64,000 bases of DNA. Origin: Prochilodus magdalenae (taxonomy: Eukaryota; Chordata; Actinopteri; Characiformes; Prochilodontidae). The stretch covers positions 183,501 to 247,500 of the forward strand of contig JAMWET010006936.1 in assembly GCA_024036415.1 (NCBI GenBank), read 5' to 3'. Shown in pieces: positions 26,701 through 38,400 of this stretch. Within the stretch, counting starts at the first letter, position 1, and each line of letters starts with the position of its first letter. The notes under the pieces are model-generated. The model worked only from the letters and a program-made list of their open reading frames with translations. It was not told where the DNA came from and ran no database searches. A program made the position numbers and the translations under genes.

Positions 26701-28035
26701 CTCTAATGGCTAATCATCTACCGGCAGTTTTCAAGCTGTGATATCATGTTTATGCTCCCTAGTAAAGACACAGTTTGGATAAAATAGCCTACAATTAAAA
26801 TTGCAGCTCTTGCGATTTGTATATTGCACTCCGATTGTGATTTCAATATAAAATTGACCAAACTTTCAGCCCTAGTAGCAGGATTCAGACCTCTAGTTCA
26901 AACACAACACATAATAAAAATTGTCTGCCATGAACATTTGCTATGAACTATGGATCAATTAATCGATACTGTGTTTTGGAGAATCGATACAGTATTACCA
27001 AACATGACATTGCGATACTCAAGCATATCAATAAGCGTGGCCCAAAGTGCTTCAAAAGACACCTGGTTCCTTTGACTTAGATTAAAATTAAATTAGGTTT
27101 TTGCCCTCTTCTCTAAAGTTGTTTTTCTTTGAACAAGAATTATATTTTATGACAATTTTTAATCTGTAACTAAAGTTCCAGGCTCATTAAGAGTCTAAAA
27201 GGCAGATACAAGGCACAGTAGTGAAAAACCAAGTACCAAGAAGTTTGGTGCATTTAAATCAATGACAACATGAAAGCATTCAATCAAACTATGCACTTCA
27301 AGCATAAACACTGGCTGCTGTTGTTTACAGGCTCTGGTTTAAACATTGCTTTTTATACATATATGCAGAATGACAATCATATATCCCTATTCCTTTAGCT
27401 CCTCTATGGCAACCATGAAGGTATTTTATTCTTACCTGGATGAAAAGTATGGCAGACCGTTTCCACCACTTTAAAAAGGCCATTACTTTCTTATAATTAT
27501 TAATATCTCATAATTATGGCTTAGCATCTCATTATAATGATTTACTGTCTCAAAAGTATGACTTGCTATATAACCCTTTTCCATTTAAGTGGCGGAAATG
27601 GACTTCCATATGTCTGGGAAAATCCCACGGTATGCTCAGAGAAGCCAGTGCAGCGTTTAATGATATTACTTCTTCACATACAGTAGTTTTACTGGACTGC
27701 TCTGAAAGCTGAGCTGAGCTTCCAGCTTTTCGTTCCACCTTAAATCCAGCATGGGTTTACACTCATGGCACATTTAATGTGGAACGGTACAGACAGACCA
27801 CTTCCTCATAGCTGTGTCCTTCTCGCCGTTATAGGTAAATCTCTGTTATGGGGTAAATACCTCGGTCTCGGAGGAGACGGATGTTCTCATCGGCGTTCTC
27901 CCGTGAAAGGGCTTCAGCTTCAGGCTGAAAACAGGTGGCTGTAACTCGGACACCGGGCGCCTGACTCTCGCTCAGCGCCGCTGCGAAGGAGAAGTTTCCC
28001 TCTCCCACCAGTAGCACCTCTCGGGTTATAGACAT
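20741..28035 (-). CDS. fdxacb1: FDXACB1, ferredoxin-fold anticodon-binding domain protein
   Basis: Five exons in coding order: 28035-27861, 24164-24008, 23820-23617, 22318-22160, 21791-20741. Phases join into 582 codons including the TAG stop, giving 581 aa; human is slightly longer. Residues 1 to about 190 form a BMT5-like (DUF2431) Rossmann methyltransferase-type domain: the motif LLVGEGNFSFAAAL is near the start, then FNFPHCGRKSGVKKNRTLL, then an NSWQAVAMAAEAGLIL block. Residues about 486-581 form the ferredoxin-fold anticodon-binding domain typical of mitochondrial-type PheRS, with YPSSYSHDISFW, VKDVKLVDRF and SLCYRLGYQSPDRALS. The middle (about 240-480) resembles a diverged PheRS-like region. 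The function in vertebrates is not well established; RNA binding or modification is an inference from the domains. The large 3.7-kb first intron contains a duplicated repeat block. It is adjacent to alg9 on the same strand, as at human 11q23. Confidence 0.94.
21978..21997. repeat. Poly(A) tract
   Basis: About 20 adenines in fdxacb1 intron 4. No adjoining SINE was recognised. Confidence 0.8.
24345..24780. repeat. Intronic duplicated block, copy 1 (fdxacb1 intron 1)
   Basis: Contains two related sub-units (GCAAATTCATTGG...GAGTGGG...GGCTCAAATGCAAAACNAAGT) followed by TTAAAATGTATTAATACAAAAAT...CATTCAGAGG...GCTCAAATGACTG. The same order is found at 25935-26300. Confidence 0.85.
25424..27045. mobile_element. 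Possible nested TIR element in fdxacb1 intron 1
   Basis: The left edge reads AGGGCTGTGTATTGCCAGGA with a run of GATAC/GATATT motifs. The right edge has ATCGATAC and GCGATAC motifs ending ATAAGCGTGGCCCA. This resembles the two ends of a known fish element that begins 'agggctgtgtattgcc', with copy 2 of the intronic duplication lying inside. Edges are uncertain. Confidence 0.35.
25935..26300. repeat. Intronic duplicated block, copy 2 (fdxacb1 intron 1)
   Basis: Diverged direct repeat of 24345-24780, keeping the internal tandem sub-units and the shared tail. The copies are about 1.6 kb apart. Confidence 0.85.
27425..27800. repeat. Degenerate repeats (ATCTCATAATTATGACTT-type and CCACCTTAAAT palindrome)
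   Basis: 27490-27570 has imperfect tandem units of TCTCATAATTATGGCTTAG. At 27733-27785 TTCCACCTTAAATCC is answered by CACATTTAATGTGGAAC. The latter motif recurs at 45708-45775. Confidence 0.5.
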
Positions 28036-28428
28036 GGTTCGGCTGGCTAGCTGGCACGCTTCCTTCGCTGTCCTGCTTTAAAGAGAGCGCCAAACTTTAC
28101 CGAACATCTCGACCAGGCCGGGACTTCTCCACTTTGTGCGGGCTAGTCGAGTCTCAGCGCTCATCAGAATAACCTCAGCATCGCCTCACCGTACTAACTG
28201 GACTCAGTAACCGACTGAGTGATGCGGAGGTTTGTCGATTCAAACATTCGAGCAGTATGTCGTCGACTTTTACCAGAAGGTGACTCGAAGCTTTTGCTAC
28301 TGGTTTGTCCAGTTCTCCTGCGACGTTTAAGGTGAACTGTAATTTAAAAAACAGTAAGAAAACAAAGAAAGACCGTCTTCCCTTCGATCCACTGGTTCAG
28401 GTCCCCTGCAGTTCAGTTGCGTAATAAG

Positions 28429-28554
<126 letters not shown>

Positions 28555-28954
28555 GGCTTTCTGGGTTACCTGGAGGCTAACTTTTCGTTCCCCTGGAGTT
28601 TAAAGAGACCTTGAGCGATGTGAACACCAACTAAACACCATAACCAACTTAATTAATATATTAAAAATCAATATTTATTTTCCCAGGCTGCCCATTCACA
28701 TGGCTCGCTGGACAACACTGTTGAGGAGCAACACTTAAACTAGTCCGGAGGGAAACTGGCGTAAAAACCGGCCTAAAAACTCTATTATATAAATAACCTT
28801 TAATTGTAAAGATAACGATAATAAAGGAAACTCCAAAAGCCTATCTTTACATTGCAATGGATTAACTTCTTAATTTGGTCATATTTCGATTCCAGTTCGC
28901 CCAGCACAGCAGAAAGCGGCCCCACGTGTCTATCAGAGACTTTGGCTCAAATGA

Positions 28955-29160
28955 CTCCATGCTCCCTACATAGGGCAATAAATAGAGCTTAAACAAAACC
29001 TCCTGCACCCAAACAGGGTGTCAACTGTCTAACAAAAAGCCATCTAGGATTTAAGTACTTGTGTAGGCGTATGGTGCAGAATTTAGTTGGAGAACAAGCC
29101 ATGATGTAATAATTCACATAGTTCACTATAAAGGGAACAGCGATCCAATTGGGATTCGGC
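28955..29160. mobile_element. Short inverted-repeat element (CCCTACATAG / CTATAAAGGG)
   Basis: CATGCTCCCTACATAGGGCA on the left is answered on the right by TTCACATAGTTCACTATAAAGGGA and AATTGGGATTCGG. The pattern recurs near 38765-38985. It resembles fish palindromic MITEs built on 'tcccaattcg...ctacatagtgcac'. Confidence 0.5.
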
Positions 29161-29381
29161 CTATTTGACCAATGAAATGGTAGACTCCATGGGGTAGGCG
29201 TGTCATTTATCGTTGATTGACAGGACCAAAGGCAAACATATAAGGTAATAAAGTTTAAATATAGTAACAATAATAATACCTGTATATTGATATTATCAAT
29301 ATATATGCTATAATTATTATAAGCTATAACACATTTAATAGGCAATATATCTGTATTGTTTACACAGCGGTGCGGGAAATT

Positions 29382-29390
29382 TTCTAGGAA
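29382..29390. promoter_or_regulatory. GAS-like STAT site (TTCNNNGAA)
   Basis: TTCTAGGAA is a perfect TTCNNNGAA palindrome, 28 bases upstream of the ISRE cluster. STAT homodimers bind this type of element. The spacing beside an ISRE suggests joint type I and type II interferon control; this is inference from motif match. Confidence 0.5.
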
Positions 29391-29417
29391 GGGAAAAGAA
29401 ATTCGTCTAGTTCACAA

Positions 29418-29439
29418 GAAACGAAAGCGAAAGCGTTTC
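29418..29439 (+). promoter_or_regulatory. ISRE / IRF-binding element upstream of gig2-type gene
   Basis: Three GAAA cores occur in 15 bases (29418, 29423, 29429). The last two form GAAAGCGAAA, an exact GAAANNGAAA interferon-stimulated response element core. A GTTTC follows at 29435-29439, which is GAAAC on the other strand. The site lies about 45 bases before the probable first splice donor and about 330 bases before the ATG. This matches the known interferon inducibility of fish Gig2 genes. Confidence 0.82.
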
Positions 29440-29458
29440 ACAGATATCTTCGCTGACT

Positions 29459-29758
29459 TTCTTAAAAGCAGAAGCTCTTAACAGGTCAGTTTTGGTTCGC
29501 TTTTATAATATCATTTACTTTTAGAAATCTTTCTAAAGCTTATATCAAAAACAGTAATATCTGTATATGTATATGTGTGCTCAGTGCTGGTCTTGGAGAT
29601 CTTCACTGAAGACCTTTATAACCAGTATCAGGTGTGTTAGATTAGGGTTTGGGTGATCAGCAGGGTGGTATATCTCTATGAGCAGGGTTGAGCGCCTCTG
29701 ATCTACAGTATCTCCTTTCCTGTGTAATGTAGTTTTGTTCTGTTTGCATACTATAGAC
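29459..29758 (+). other. Probable 5' UTR exon end and first intron of gig2-type gene
   Basis: A donor-like AACAG|GTCAGT occurs near 29483-29490 and an acceptor ending ATAGACAG at 29758, just before the coding exon. This implies a short non-coding first exon starting shortly after the ISRE, as is common in interferon-stimulated genes. The transcription start is not determined. Confidence 0.45.
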
Positions 29759-29765
29759 AGAGAAG

Positions 29766-30419
29766 ATGTCTTCCATCTCTTTTTTTGGCTGGAACGTGGA
29801 CTACGACGAGGACCGACACCTGAAGGCTGAACAAGAGCCCAAATTAGGCAAGCGCTACACCATGTACCATGGAACCAAGGTCCAAATAGCACGTGCCATC
29901 ATTCAAAGCGGCTTCCAGCAGTCCTCTGATGGCATGCTGGGACCTGGGGTGTATGTGAGTCGTAACCAGAAGAAAGCAGAGCGTTACCCGCTGAACTCGC
30001 CCGTCACTGACAAGGTTGTGCTCAAGCTGAGTGTGGATTGTGGGAAGGTCAAACGAATCGACAAAGACAACCACCCACTCCAGAAGAGCTGGCACAGCCA
30101 GGGCTATGACACTGCCTGGGTGCCTCCCAACTGTGGCATGAAGGCTGTGCCCAGCGGCCTAGAGGAAGACTGCGTATGGGACCCGAAGCGTATTGACGTC
30201 ATAGACATTGCCTTGGCACCCAGCACCACCATTCTGACTGAGCTCAAGCAGCTGCTTGCCCAGAGTCAGCAAGGCCCGGCTGCTTCTTCTGCCACTCCAG
30301 GAACGTGCCACTTGTGCAAGTGGAAAATAGTCCCGGCACATAGCACACAAACCTGCTGGGGCTGCGGGGACACTATCTGTACGCTTATGACCCAGCACAA
30401 GTGCAAGCACAGGGGATAG
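29766..30419 (+). CDS. gig2: Gig2-type PARP-like interferon-induced protein with Cys-rich C-terminus
   Basis: Single coding exon of 217 codons, starting at the ATG of MSSISFFGWN. A splice acceptor (CTATAGACAG) lies just upstream at 29749-29758, so the 5' UTR is probably split. Residues about 30-150 match the fish Gig2 family (grass carp reovirus-induced gene 2). These are small PARP-fold proteins of fish, induced by virus or interferon and linked to antiviral defence. Visible motifs are YHGT (34-37, the PARP-type His), DGMLGPGVYVS (55-65), HPLQKSWHSQGYDTAWVPPN (103-122) and EEDCVWDP (133-140). Whether it has ADP-ribosyltransferase activity is unknown. Residues 181-215 add a cysteine-rich tail, C-x2-C-x12-C-x2-C followed by C and HKCKH, which looks like a zinc-ribbon and is beyond the usual PARP-like core. 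Promoter sites upstream (29382-29439) fit interferon/STAT control. It is head-to-head with fdxacb1. The family call is strong; orthology to a particular gig2 paralogue is open. Confidence 0.9.
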   Translation: MSSISFFGWNVDYDEDRHLKAEQEPKLGKRYTMYHGTKVQIARAIIQSGFQQSSDGMLGPGVYVSRNQKKAERYPLNSPVTDKVVLKLSVDCGKVKRIDKDNHPLQKSWHSQGYDTAWVPPNCGMKAVPSGLEEDCVWDPKRIDVIDIALAPSTTILTELKQLLAQSQQGPAASSATPGTCHLCKWKIVPAHSTQTCWGCGDTICTLMTQHKCKHRG

Positions 30420-30752
30420 GAAGCCATTTAGAAAACACCATGCCAGGCTGGATTGAGAGGATTAGGGATTAAGGATTAGGTTCGCTTTACCCATTGGCCG
30501 CTGGGCACAAGTGCATAGAACTTACTTTGCTGTTGCCAATTACAGTCACGTGCCTGAACAGAGATGTTCATACGTTAAGTTTAAAGTGTAATAGGTGCAC
30601 CTATTTGGCTTCTGCACTTACTGGCATTTTGAGCTGAAACAGCACGCAGATGCACTCTGCAGCACCGTATACAATCATTTAGCGCATGTTATTACTGGTT
30701 TGATACCTTTGAGAGGGGAAGTGTGTGGGGATTGGAATGAAACGTCAGAGAG

Positions 30753-30948
30753 TTTAACACAGGGATGCACAACTCTGGTCCTGAAGGGCCGGTGTCCGGC
30801 CCAGTTTGGTAATTTGCCTGTCCAAGCCCATCTGATACACTCATCTGTTAATTGGCAGATATAGTGGGTGTATTTGAGCAGGGAGAACCACCAAACTGTG
30901 CTTGACACCTCCCTTCTGGACTGAAGTTGTACACCCCTATTTTAACAC
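30753..30948. mobile_element. hAT-type MITE with perfect 8-bp target-site duplication
   Basis: The 180-bp element (30761-30940) starts AGGGATGCACAACTCTGGTC. Its right end CTGGACTGAAGTTGTACACCCCT is the inverted repeat. TTTAACAC flanks it on both sides (30753-30760 and 30941-30948), an exact 8-bp duplication as made by hAT transposases. Confidence 0.88.
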
Positions 30949-31391
30949 TTAAAAATCACAGAAAATGATTAGGAGTGTTTATGGATGTGTGAGAAACTGA
31001 GAAACATTAAATTAGACCCCAGACATATTCTAAACCCACTGAAGGATAGAAAGGTACGTGCAGGGCATTGCATTGCTAAATGTCACCCAAAGAAAACTTT
31101 TTTATACAACGTTTATCACCAACTTACCTCTACTTTACCATTATCAACATTACATGTACAAACTCAGAAGACACGCCTGGGCTCACTCATCACCCGGACA
31201 GCATAAAACAAGGTTAGACACCTCAACCACTTGTTCCTATCACCATAACAGTAAGGAAATCTGTCTTGGCAAATTTACAAAAGTGCATTTCAGTGTTGAA
31301 ATGTTACATTACTGTGAAATATTTCCCTTTCATGAGAATCAAGCTGTACCTTTTCAGAGTACTTTTGCTTTGTTTGTACTCAACTGGAGAG

Positions 31392-31392
<1 letters not shown>

Positions 31393-31451
<59 letters not shown>
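31393..31451. repeat. (GATA)n microsatellite
   Basis: About 15 uninterrupted GATA units. Confidence 0.97.
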
Positions 31452-33740
31452 ATGGTGGGGAACACTTACTTCTGGGTGAAACTATTTGACGATGAGTGTA
31501 GATTGTTTTTTGTGTCTCTGTCTCTAGTCAGTTTCTGACCACAGGTCCACTGTTGGCTTGATGTTTTTGATGTTGACAGACTTTTCTTAATTTGTTCATG
31601 ACAAGTATAGAGTGGCTGTAGTAAATGTGGGCTACATTCAGTAATTACACTGCTGCAGAGTGCACCGATGTGTAGCTGAGAACATGGATAGTTAGTGTAG
31701 ATACAAGATTAGTGCAATTCAGAGTATTGAAGATATTCAGACAAAAGCAGAGGGCAGAGCACAGGGTCAGCTGTACTGCAGCACCAGCGAAGCCAAAGAG
31801 ACTAAGTGTGTTGCCTGGGGGCAGAGCAGCACTGGCTGGATCAGAGATATGTATGCACCTACTGTGATTCAGATTGCTGAAGTTCTTGCTTCCGAGTCTT
31901 CCAGGAAGAGCCAAATGACCTCAGTATCATCTTCAGGTTATACAACATGCATGACAATGATTTGTACTGTATTATGCTAATCAATCTTGGGATTTTCTCA
32001 GGGAGACTGTCAGAAAACTGCCTTGATATAAACTCATTGTCATAGTTGCAATACAACTATGTGGACTGTTTTGTTGGTACATTCATCATAAATCCTGGGC
32101 TGTTCAAATATTGTAAAAAAAAATAACATGACAATGTCTATCTCTCCATAAAGAAATTACAATCTTAAAATGTGCCATGTGTTGATTGACTTTTTGTATT
32201 TTATATTGTTTTATCATAAACGCTTCTGAAATAAACAGAAATTTGAAAGAAATATACTGTTAATGGGTACAGTGGCACCAGAATGCTAGGCATAGGTGTT
32301 AATTAGCTTGATACAGATGAATCCTTTATGGTATAACTAGTATATTTGTCTAAGTGTAAGTGTCTAGAAATAAACTGTGTTAAATTGTAAATTTTAAGTA
32401 GTATCCCTGTGGGCTATCCCACTAAACAGGATTTATCACTTAGCCAGCTAACTTAACCCCAACGATGAGAACAGTGTCAGCTCTTTTCCTTTTAAACACT
32501 TATGGCTTTTTTAATGTTTCTAATCTAGATAATAACATAGTTTTTAAAATATCCAAATATAACAAAGAAATTCCCACATTTGTCCAGACAAAGGCTACCA
32601 GTGTGACAGTTTGGCAAACTTGTGGTATTCAACCAAACAAATGTGGAGAATCTTTAGATGTTAACAGTGCAGAAAATGGTCAGCATTCTAAACTATACTA
32701 ATTATATTACCATCACTGAAAATGCAATCTAAGTCACCCAGCTTAATAACCAGCCTGACACATTTTGCTTGTAGCTGGAACCACAGGTGTCATCTAACAT
32801 GTTTGCATTAAGAAGGCACTATTTTACTAGAAGAACTGTGGAATTTCTAACTCTAACTGTTAATTTCATGCATCTGACCTACAACCTGGAACCACAAGAT
32901 TTCATCACTGCATACTGAGGAAAGTTCTGAGGTTCAAAATGATGCCATGGTGGTAGAACACAAGGAAGACCAGAAGACCACATTCAACCATAGACTCTAA
33001 CCCATACTCATATACACAGTCTATGATCTATTTGTAATAAAGAAGATGATAAAGGAGACATGGAGATCACAGAGTCCACCAATGTCACACACATTTTACC
33101 TTTTTTAAAACATGTCTTCAAGACTCTGAGAGAGTTGAATGGGGGTGGAGAACCATTACTAGATTTGGATTACGGTCAGCTTGCTCATCCTTGCTGTAGT
33201 TGAAATGTTGAAGACTGCATGTTGGCAGGGGATTTGTTGTGCTTTCACAGGCAAGCATCACTCATTACCTCCCCCACTGTGAAGACAAAAGTAGTCATTC
33301 TAAAAGAAGAGTCATTTGCCCTTTACGCAGCCACTTTGATGTTCTACATTTACTCCTTTATCTTTACCCTTAGGCTACACGTAAGGTTGCCACAGCAACC
33401 CTATAAAATTCAACCAGTCACTGAATCAGTGGCATTGTTTTATAATAAATTCAGTTGGCAGATGTCAGTTCACCTGATCTTCTCAGTTTTTACACTGACC
33501 AACATATGAGCATCAATGCACCACACCCGAACATCTACAGCCACGTGTCAAGTGGTTGACTCGATAAAAAAAAAACATTAACTTATGAAAGCTTGGAGTG
33601 CTTGACATTTTGTGTCCAGGAGTGGAATTATAGTTTCTTCTGTTGGAGACCACATGGACAATCCAGGTAAGTCCTAACCCTGGTTACAGGACTAACATGT
33701 ACAGGAACATACATGGCATATACCACACCAATAAACATAG

Positions 33741-33830
33741 TATATTGTCGCTGTCCAAAGAAAAACAAGTATCTCCAAAATGGCACCTTTACAGGAGAGG
33801 GCAAAACCCAATGTAACTGAATGTAAGTGA
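33741..33830. mobile_element. Partial MITE (ATTGTCGCTGTCCAAAG family)
   Basis: Starts TATATTGTCGCTGTCCAAAG AAAAACAAGT, the same terminus as the complete copy at 60971-61191. The right terminus was not found nearby. Confidence 0.55.
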
Positions 33831-34059
33831 ATGAAACCAGACTTCTTTACAAGCGGTTTTTGGCCATTTATGCTGGACCATTCATCATGACATTTTCACA
33901 CAGTGTAAACAGCAGCTGCTCATATAAGCAAACACATTCGAGAATTCTTGACATGGTGACGTGCTATAATGCTAGTGTGTGATGATTTAGGTATGTAGTG
34001 TACATACTGGTACTAACCTGGACCTGTAAGGCAAGTCATCATTGCATACTGATGTAAAT

Positions 34060-34297
34060 CAGAGTCACTTATGTATAAAATATCCACATACATACGAGTA
34101 CAGATATTCATATATCTCTTTACCTCCTTCCTGGCTCTTTGTTCTTTTTCTTTATATCTTTTTGTATTGTATTTTCACCTTAGTGTAATACTTGTTAACA
34201 GTCTGTGTTCTAGTTATGTGTCATACACGTGTGACTCACCAAAACAAACTCTTTGTATGTGTGACATTTTTGGCGAATAAAGATTCTGGTTCTGGAT
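34060..34297 (+). mobile_element. Probable 3' end of a non-LTR retroposon
   Basis: T-rich text ends GCGAATAAAGATTCTGGTTC followed by TGGATTCTG, the AATAAAG plus GATTCTG-type tail common at the 3' ends of fish LINE/SINE elements. No reverse-transcriptase frame remains. Confidence 0.45.
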
Positions 34298-35446
34298 TCT
34301 GTTTTATTAGTCTTCTAGCTCAGGTACAAAACTAACAAGCAGACACAAAACACATCTTGACTGATTGAGGGTAAATGGAAAACCAAATGTTTAGTATCTT
34401 TTGGTAAATATAATTAAGTATCACATAGCAAAAGGCAATTGAACTGCCTCTGCACTGGTCTCTCTGGTAAAACTCTGGCCATAATATGGCTCTGATCTTT
34501 GGTCAGAAACTCAAACTGCAGCTGTTTACTTCTGTTTACTAACTGTTTAACCATGTTCTACATCCGACTCAAATGAATGGGAAGAGAATTCCAAGTTCCA
34601 GTATGGCATACAAAACAGAGTGCATAGTGGTATACACTCAATGTATGTAGCATAAGCATGCCAGTCAGCTGAGCTTCTCAGGCTAAGTTCACCATATAAG
34701 CCTTCTGGTTTCCTCCTCCAAGCCCTTCTAAGTTCATTTTCCTGTCTTGACAGCTCACAGTGCTTTCTGTAAACATGGAGAAAGGGTTAAAGTTTCAGGA
34801 GCCCAGCCACTAGGGGGACCCTTAAGGCAAATAGTGGTGAATAATACTTTTAGTCAAGATTTAATACAACTATACAAGCTAGACCGTATAAAATATTCAT
34901 AAAATATAGTAATGGATATCATTTTTAAAGGGTTTTAATCAATCTATGCTGAACTTCTAGGCATGCTAGGTGCTAACGTCAATCAGGCACTAGTCACAGT
35001 GGAATGGAATTCACACAGTCATTCCTAAGATAGCAAATAGCTGGTAGTACAGAGAGACCAATACAAGTTATGAAGGGGTGATTCTGTTTAATCTGTAGTC
35101 AGTGCTTTAGAGATAATATTAATAACAACACATACATATTAAACAGATGCTTTGCCTTATCAGCACAGAAGTTCATAAACTAGAATGGTCCCGTTTTCGG
35201 GCGAACAGTTTCTTTACTGATGACAATTATATTCCACCACTGCTCTCATGAGCCTTACGTGCTCAGACCAACCACTCAGGTATGCCATTCAGTATGTGCG
35301 GGGGCAGGGCCAAACACATAGTTTGCACAAAAGTCTTTGTCAACAGAAAGATGAAATGCCTTCAAGGCTGTCTGTAGGTGGTTTAGGGTTAGCTTGTCAA
35401 GAACATCGTCGTTGTCTTTCTTTCAGGTAGAGTAAGGGATCCCTTT

Positions 35447-38400
35447 TCAACCGCTCTGCTGGTCTTTGTGTTGTATTATGCCCTTAGAAATTAGGTCAGG
35501 TATCTCCACAGCAAGCCAAGGTCCAAGCTGAGGGCAAGGAGACAGAGGTCACTTTTATTAGTTTATTGAGGGACATCAGTAATAAAACCTTTACATGTTC
35601 CTTCATGACTCTCACATCCCAATGGATGAGCAAGTTGCCAGCAACACTTTCTATAAACCTGAATGTTTGTGCTGCACTTGAGCTGGTCTTTTAAGACAAA
35701 ATGCTGCTGATGATTTTGTGCATACATGAATATGAAGTATTGCTGGGACTTGGAGCTGAGAAGAACACTTGTTTCATGCTAATAGATTCTGAGTGTAGAG
35801 TATTCTGAGTACCCAGGTCTGGTAAATGCTTTGGAGAGTCTATAAGATGTCAAGATGTATTTAATAATGACATGCACACATGCAAAATGACATCTGCCTA
35901 AAAAATAATAAAAGTAGGTTTCTGAATTCAGTTATTCTGTCTGCAGTTATCTCAGAACCCCATGTCAACCGAATCATGTCCAAATAGGGGTAACGACTGA
36001 AGCAACCACCTTTTGATGAAACACCACTGAGCCAAACATTTTGACCTAATTTGACCAAACTGCTGTTGGTCCTCCACGTGCCACTAAAACAGCACTGACC
36101 TGCTTAGGCATTGACATGAACATGAACATACCGAATCAGTAAAGGTGTTGTGTGGTATCAGGCACAGAGATGTAAGAAGGAGGTTCTTTAGATTTGGATG
36201 TTAAAACCCTTCCCCATGCTCCTCAAACCTATTCTAAATACCCCTGCAAAGGAAGGGAATACAGTTTCCATTAAGGGGTGTAGCTGGTCCCCAGCCATGT
36301 TTAGACAGGTGTTTAGTGAAGTAAAAGGAAAAAGGACTCATCAGACTAAGTGACCTTCTTTTATTACCCCAATGGTCCTGAAGCTTGCATGGCAACTATA
36401 GACGTTTCTGACAATAGGCTGACAGGTCCCAAATGCAGCAGGGAGCTAAGACACATTAGTTTCATAACCATCATTAAAAATGATGGTAGCCATTCTGATA
36501 ATTCGGACCAGACAGAATCGCCTTTGTTGCCCTAGCACACTGATGAGTCTTGTCTTGACATGCTGCTCAGGTCATCACGCCTGCCCATTTCTCCTATATC
36601 CAAAATGCTGATTGCTTACCGTCATGTGGTGTTGTGGAGATGACCAACTGTATTCTCTGTATGTCAATGTTTTGGCTCAGTGGTGTACACAAATAACCTC
36701 ACGTTTACTGGTTTCAAGACTTCATTTGTTGTTAACTATGTTACCATGTTTAGTTGAACTACTTCTATAATACAGAGTTATTTCTTACCCCCAGGGCCAT
36801 GAGGTGGGCCAGTCCAAATTTTGGCACATTTCTTGCCCAAAGTGGTTTGAAGTGATCCGTCAAGCAGATCTTGCCACCCCTTCGAAAAACAATGATATGG
36901 AAGAAGTAGAAAGCTTAGAATAATGTTTTTCTCTTTATGAACCCATCATCCACAAAACAATTGCACCCAGAAGCAAGTGTCAGATTTCAGTGCTACTGGG
37001 AAGGAAGTTAAAGATTACCAGGAACAATACATGATGATACATTTAGACCAATATAGGTAATATTTATTGAGCTACACATACAGAAGTAGTGTCTCTCATT
37101 ATGGCGTCGGGCCACCACGTTTGCTAATGGAACATGCCAGACATCTCAGCATGGAGTGGTAGAGGTTCCTAATGGTGTCCTGTGATAATCCATCCCATGC
37201 AGCTTGAATATTCTCACACAGTTCCTGCAGATTTTGCGGTAGGGATGGAGGTGGAGTGACACCAGATGTTTGCTGAATGTCTGCAATCATGGCTGTTGAG
37301 TCACTCCATGCATATCAAACAATTAGTCAGATCTCTTTCTCTGATTTCTCAGATTCCTCAGATTCATCATGTCACTGGTGTGTGCCTTCTTCTATTCATT
37401 GCTGGCAACACTGTGCAATGGTTGTATCCACATGATGCACGGTATGGCCCGCAACACATTGATAAGCCGTACAATAAGACCCCTCTCAAACTCATCCAGC
37501 TACTCCAACTGCTTAGAAACTCTCTTCTCTGAGGCATACTTCACTTGCAAAGGATGCTACCAACACAACAGCAGTCAGAATCAGAGTCAAAATGCAAAGC
37601 ACGTGCAACAGAATGACCGTATATAGTCAGTCAGGTACAGTGGAAGACCTGTCCTTGGATACACCACAAGTTGTATCCCTGTCAGCTGACTCCTTCTGGG
37701 TGCAACTCTTTTCAAGATGAGTATATGCTGAACATGGGAAAAGAAGAAGGAAACCAACCTGTACATTTTGGCCGTCTTCCCATCCAATTCAGGAATTGCT
37801 ACTTCAGGTGCTGTGGCTGGATATGTGACAGGAATCTGTAATGTTATGTTACAAAAAAAATTTTACTAAATAAAGCCTAAACAAATGATGTATTTTATTA
37901 ATGTTTTCAAATACTTACCTCAAACTCCATGTCAAATTCATACTTGAGAAGCTCATGGACGTACCAGCATTTTCCAAACCACCTGAACATTATGACAAAA
38001 GGCATTGGGATGTGTTTTCAGGGGGACAGATATAAATTCTGAATAACTGCCTTTGTTTGTTTTTCTCAGCTTACCTCGTCCCCTCTTTGTTAGACTCTAG
38101 ACGGAACCAGTCATTGTCAGCTGCCTTATTATTCTCAACATACTGTAATACATGGAACATGTTTCGGTTAACACAAACATTCAGCCAGTGGTTTGAACTG
38201 AACAGTTCCCCTGGGTATAAGATGATACTGACAGGGTCTTCAGTCTTAGCCACGTCTTAATATCAATTAGCTACAAAGATCTGACTGTGAATAGCTAGAC
38301 ATGAAATGACACGTATGGGTAACGTTAGCTGACTAGCTAGCTGTCAAAACAAGACTCAGTTGAATAAACTACAGCAGTTCCTGAAAATGTTCTTACTTTG

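Larger units (their letters stand above)
30420..35446. other. Intergenic region between gig2-type gene and ufc1
   Basis: 5 kb with a hAT-type MITE (30761-30940), a GATA tract, a probable retroposon tail (34060-34297) and a partial MITE near 33741. No conserved coding exon was recognised; the frames of 60-115 codons have no family resemblance. Confidence 0.7.

Noticed and set aside
31393..31451. Regularly spaced repeat considered as CRISPR-like array
   Set aside because: Simple GATA microsatellite in eukaryotic DNA, without spacers.
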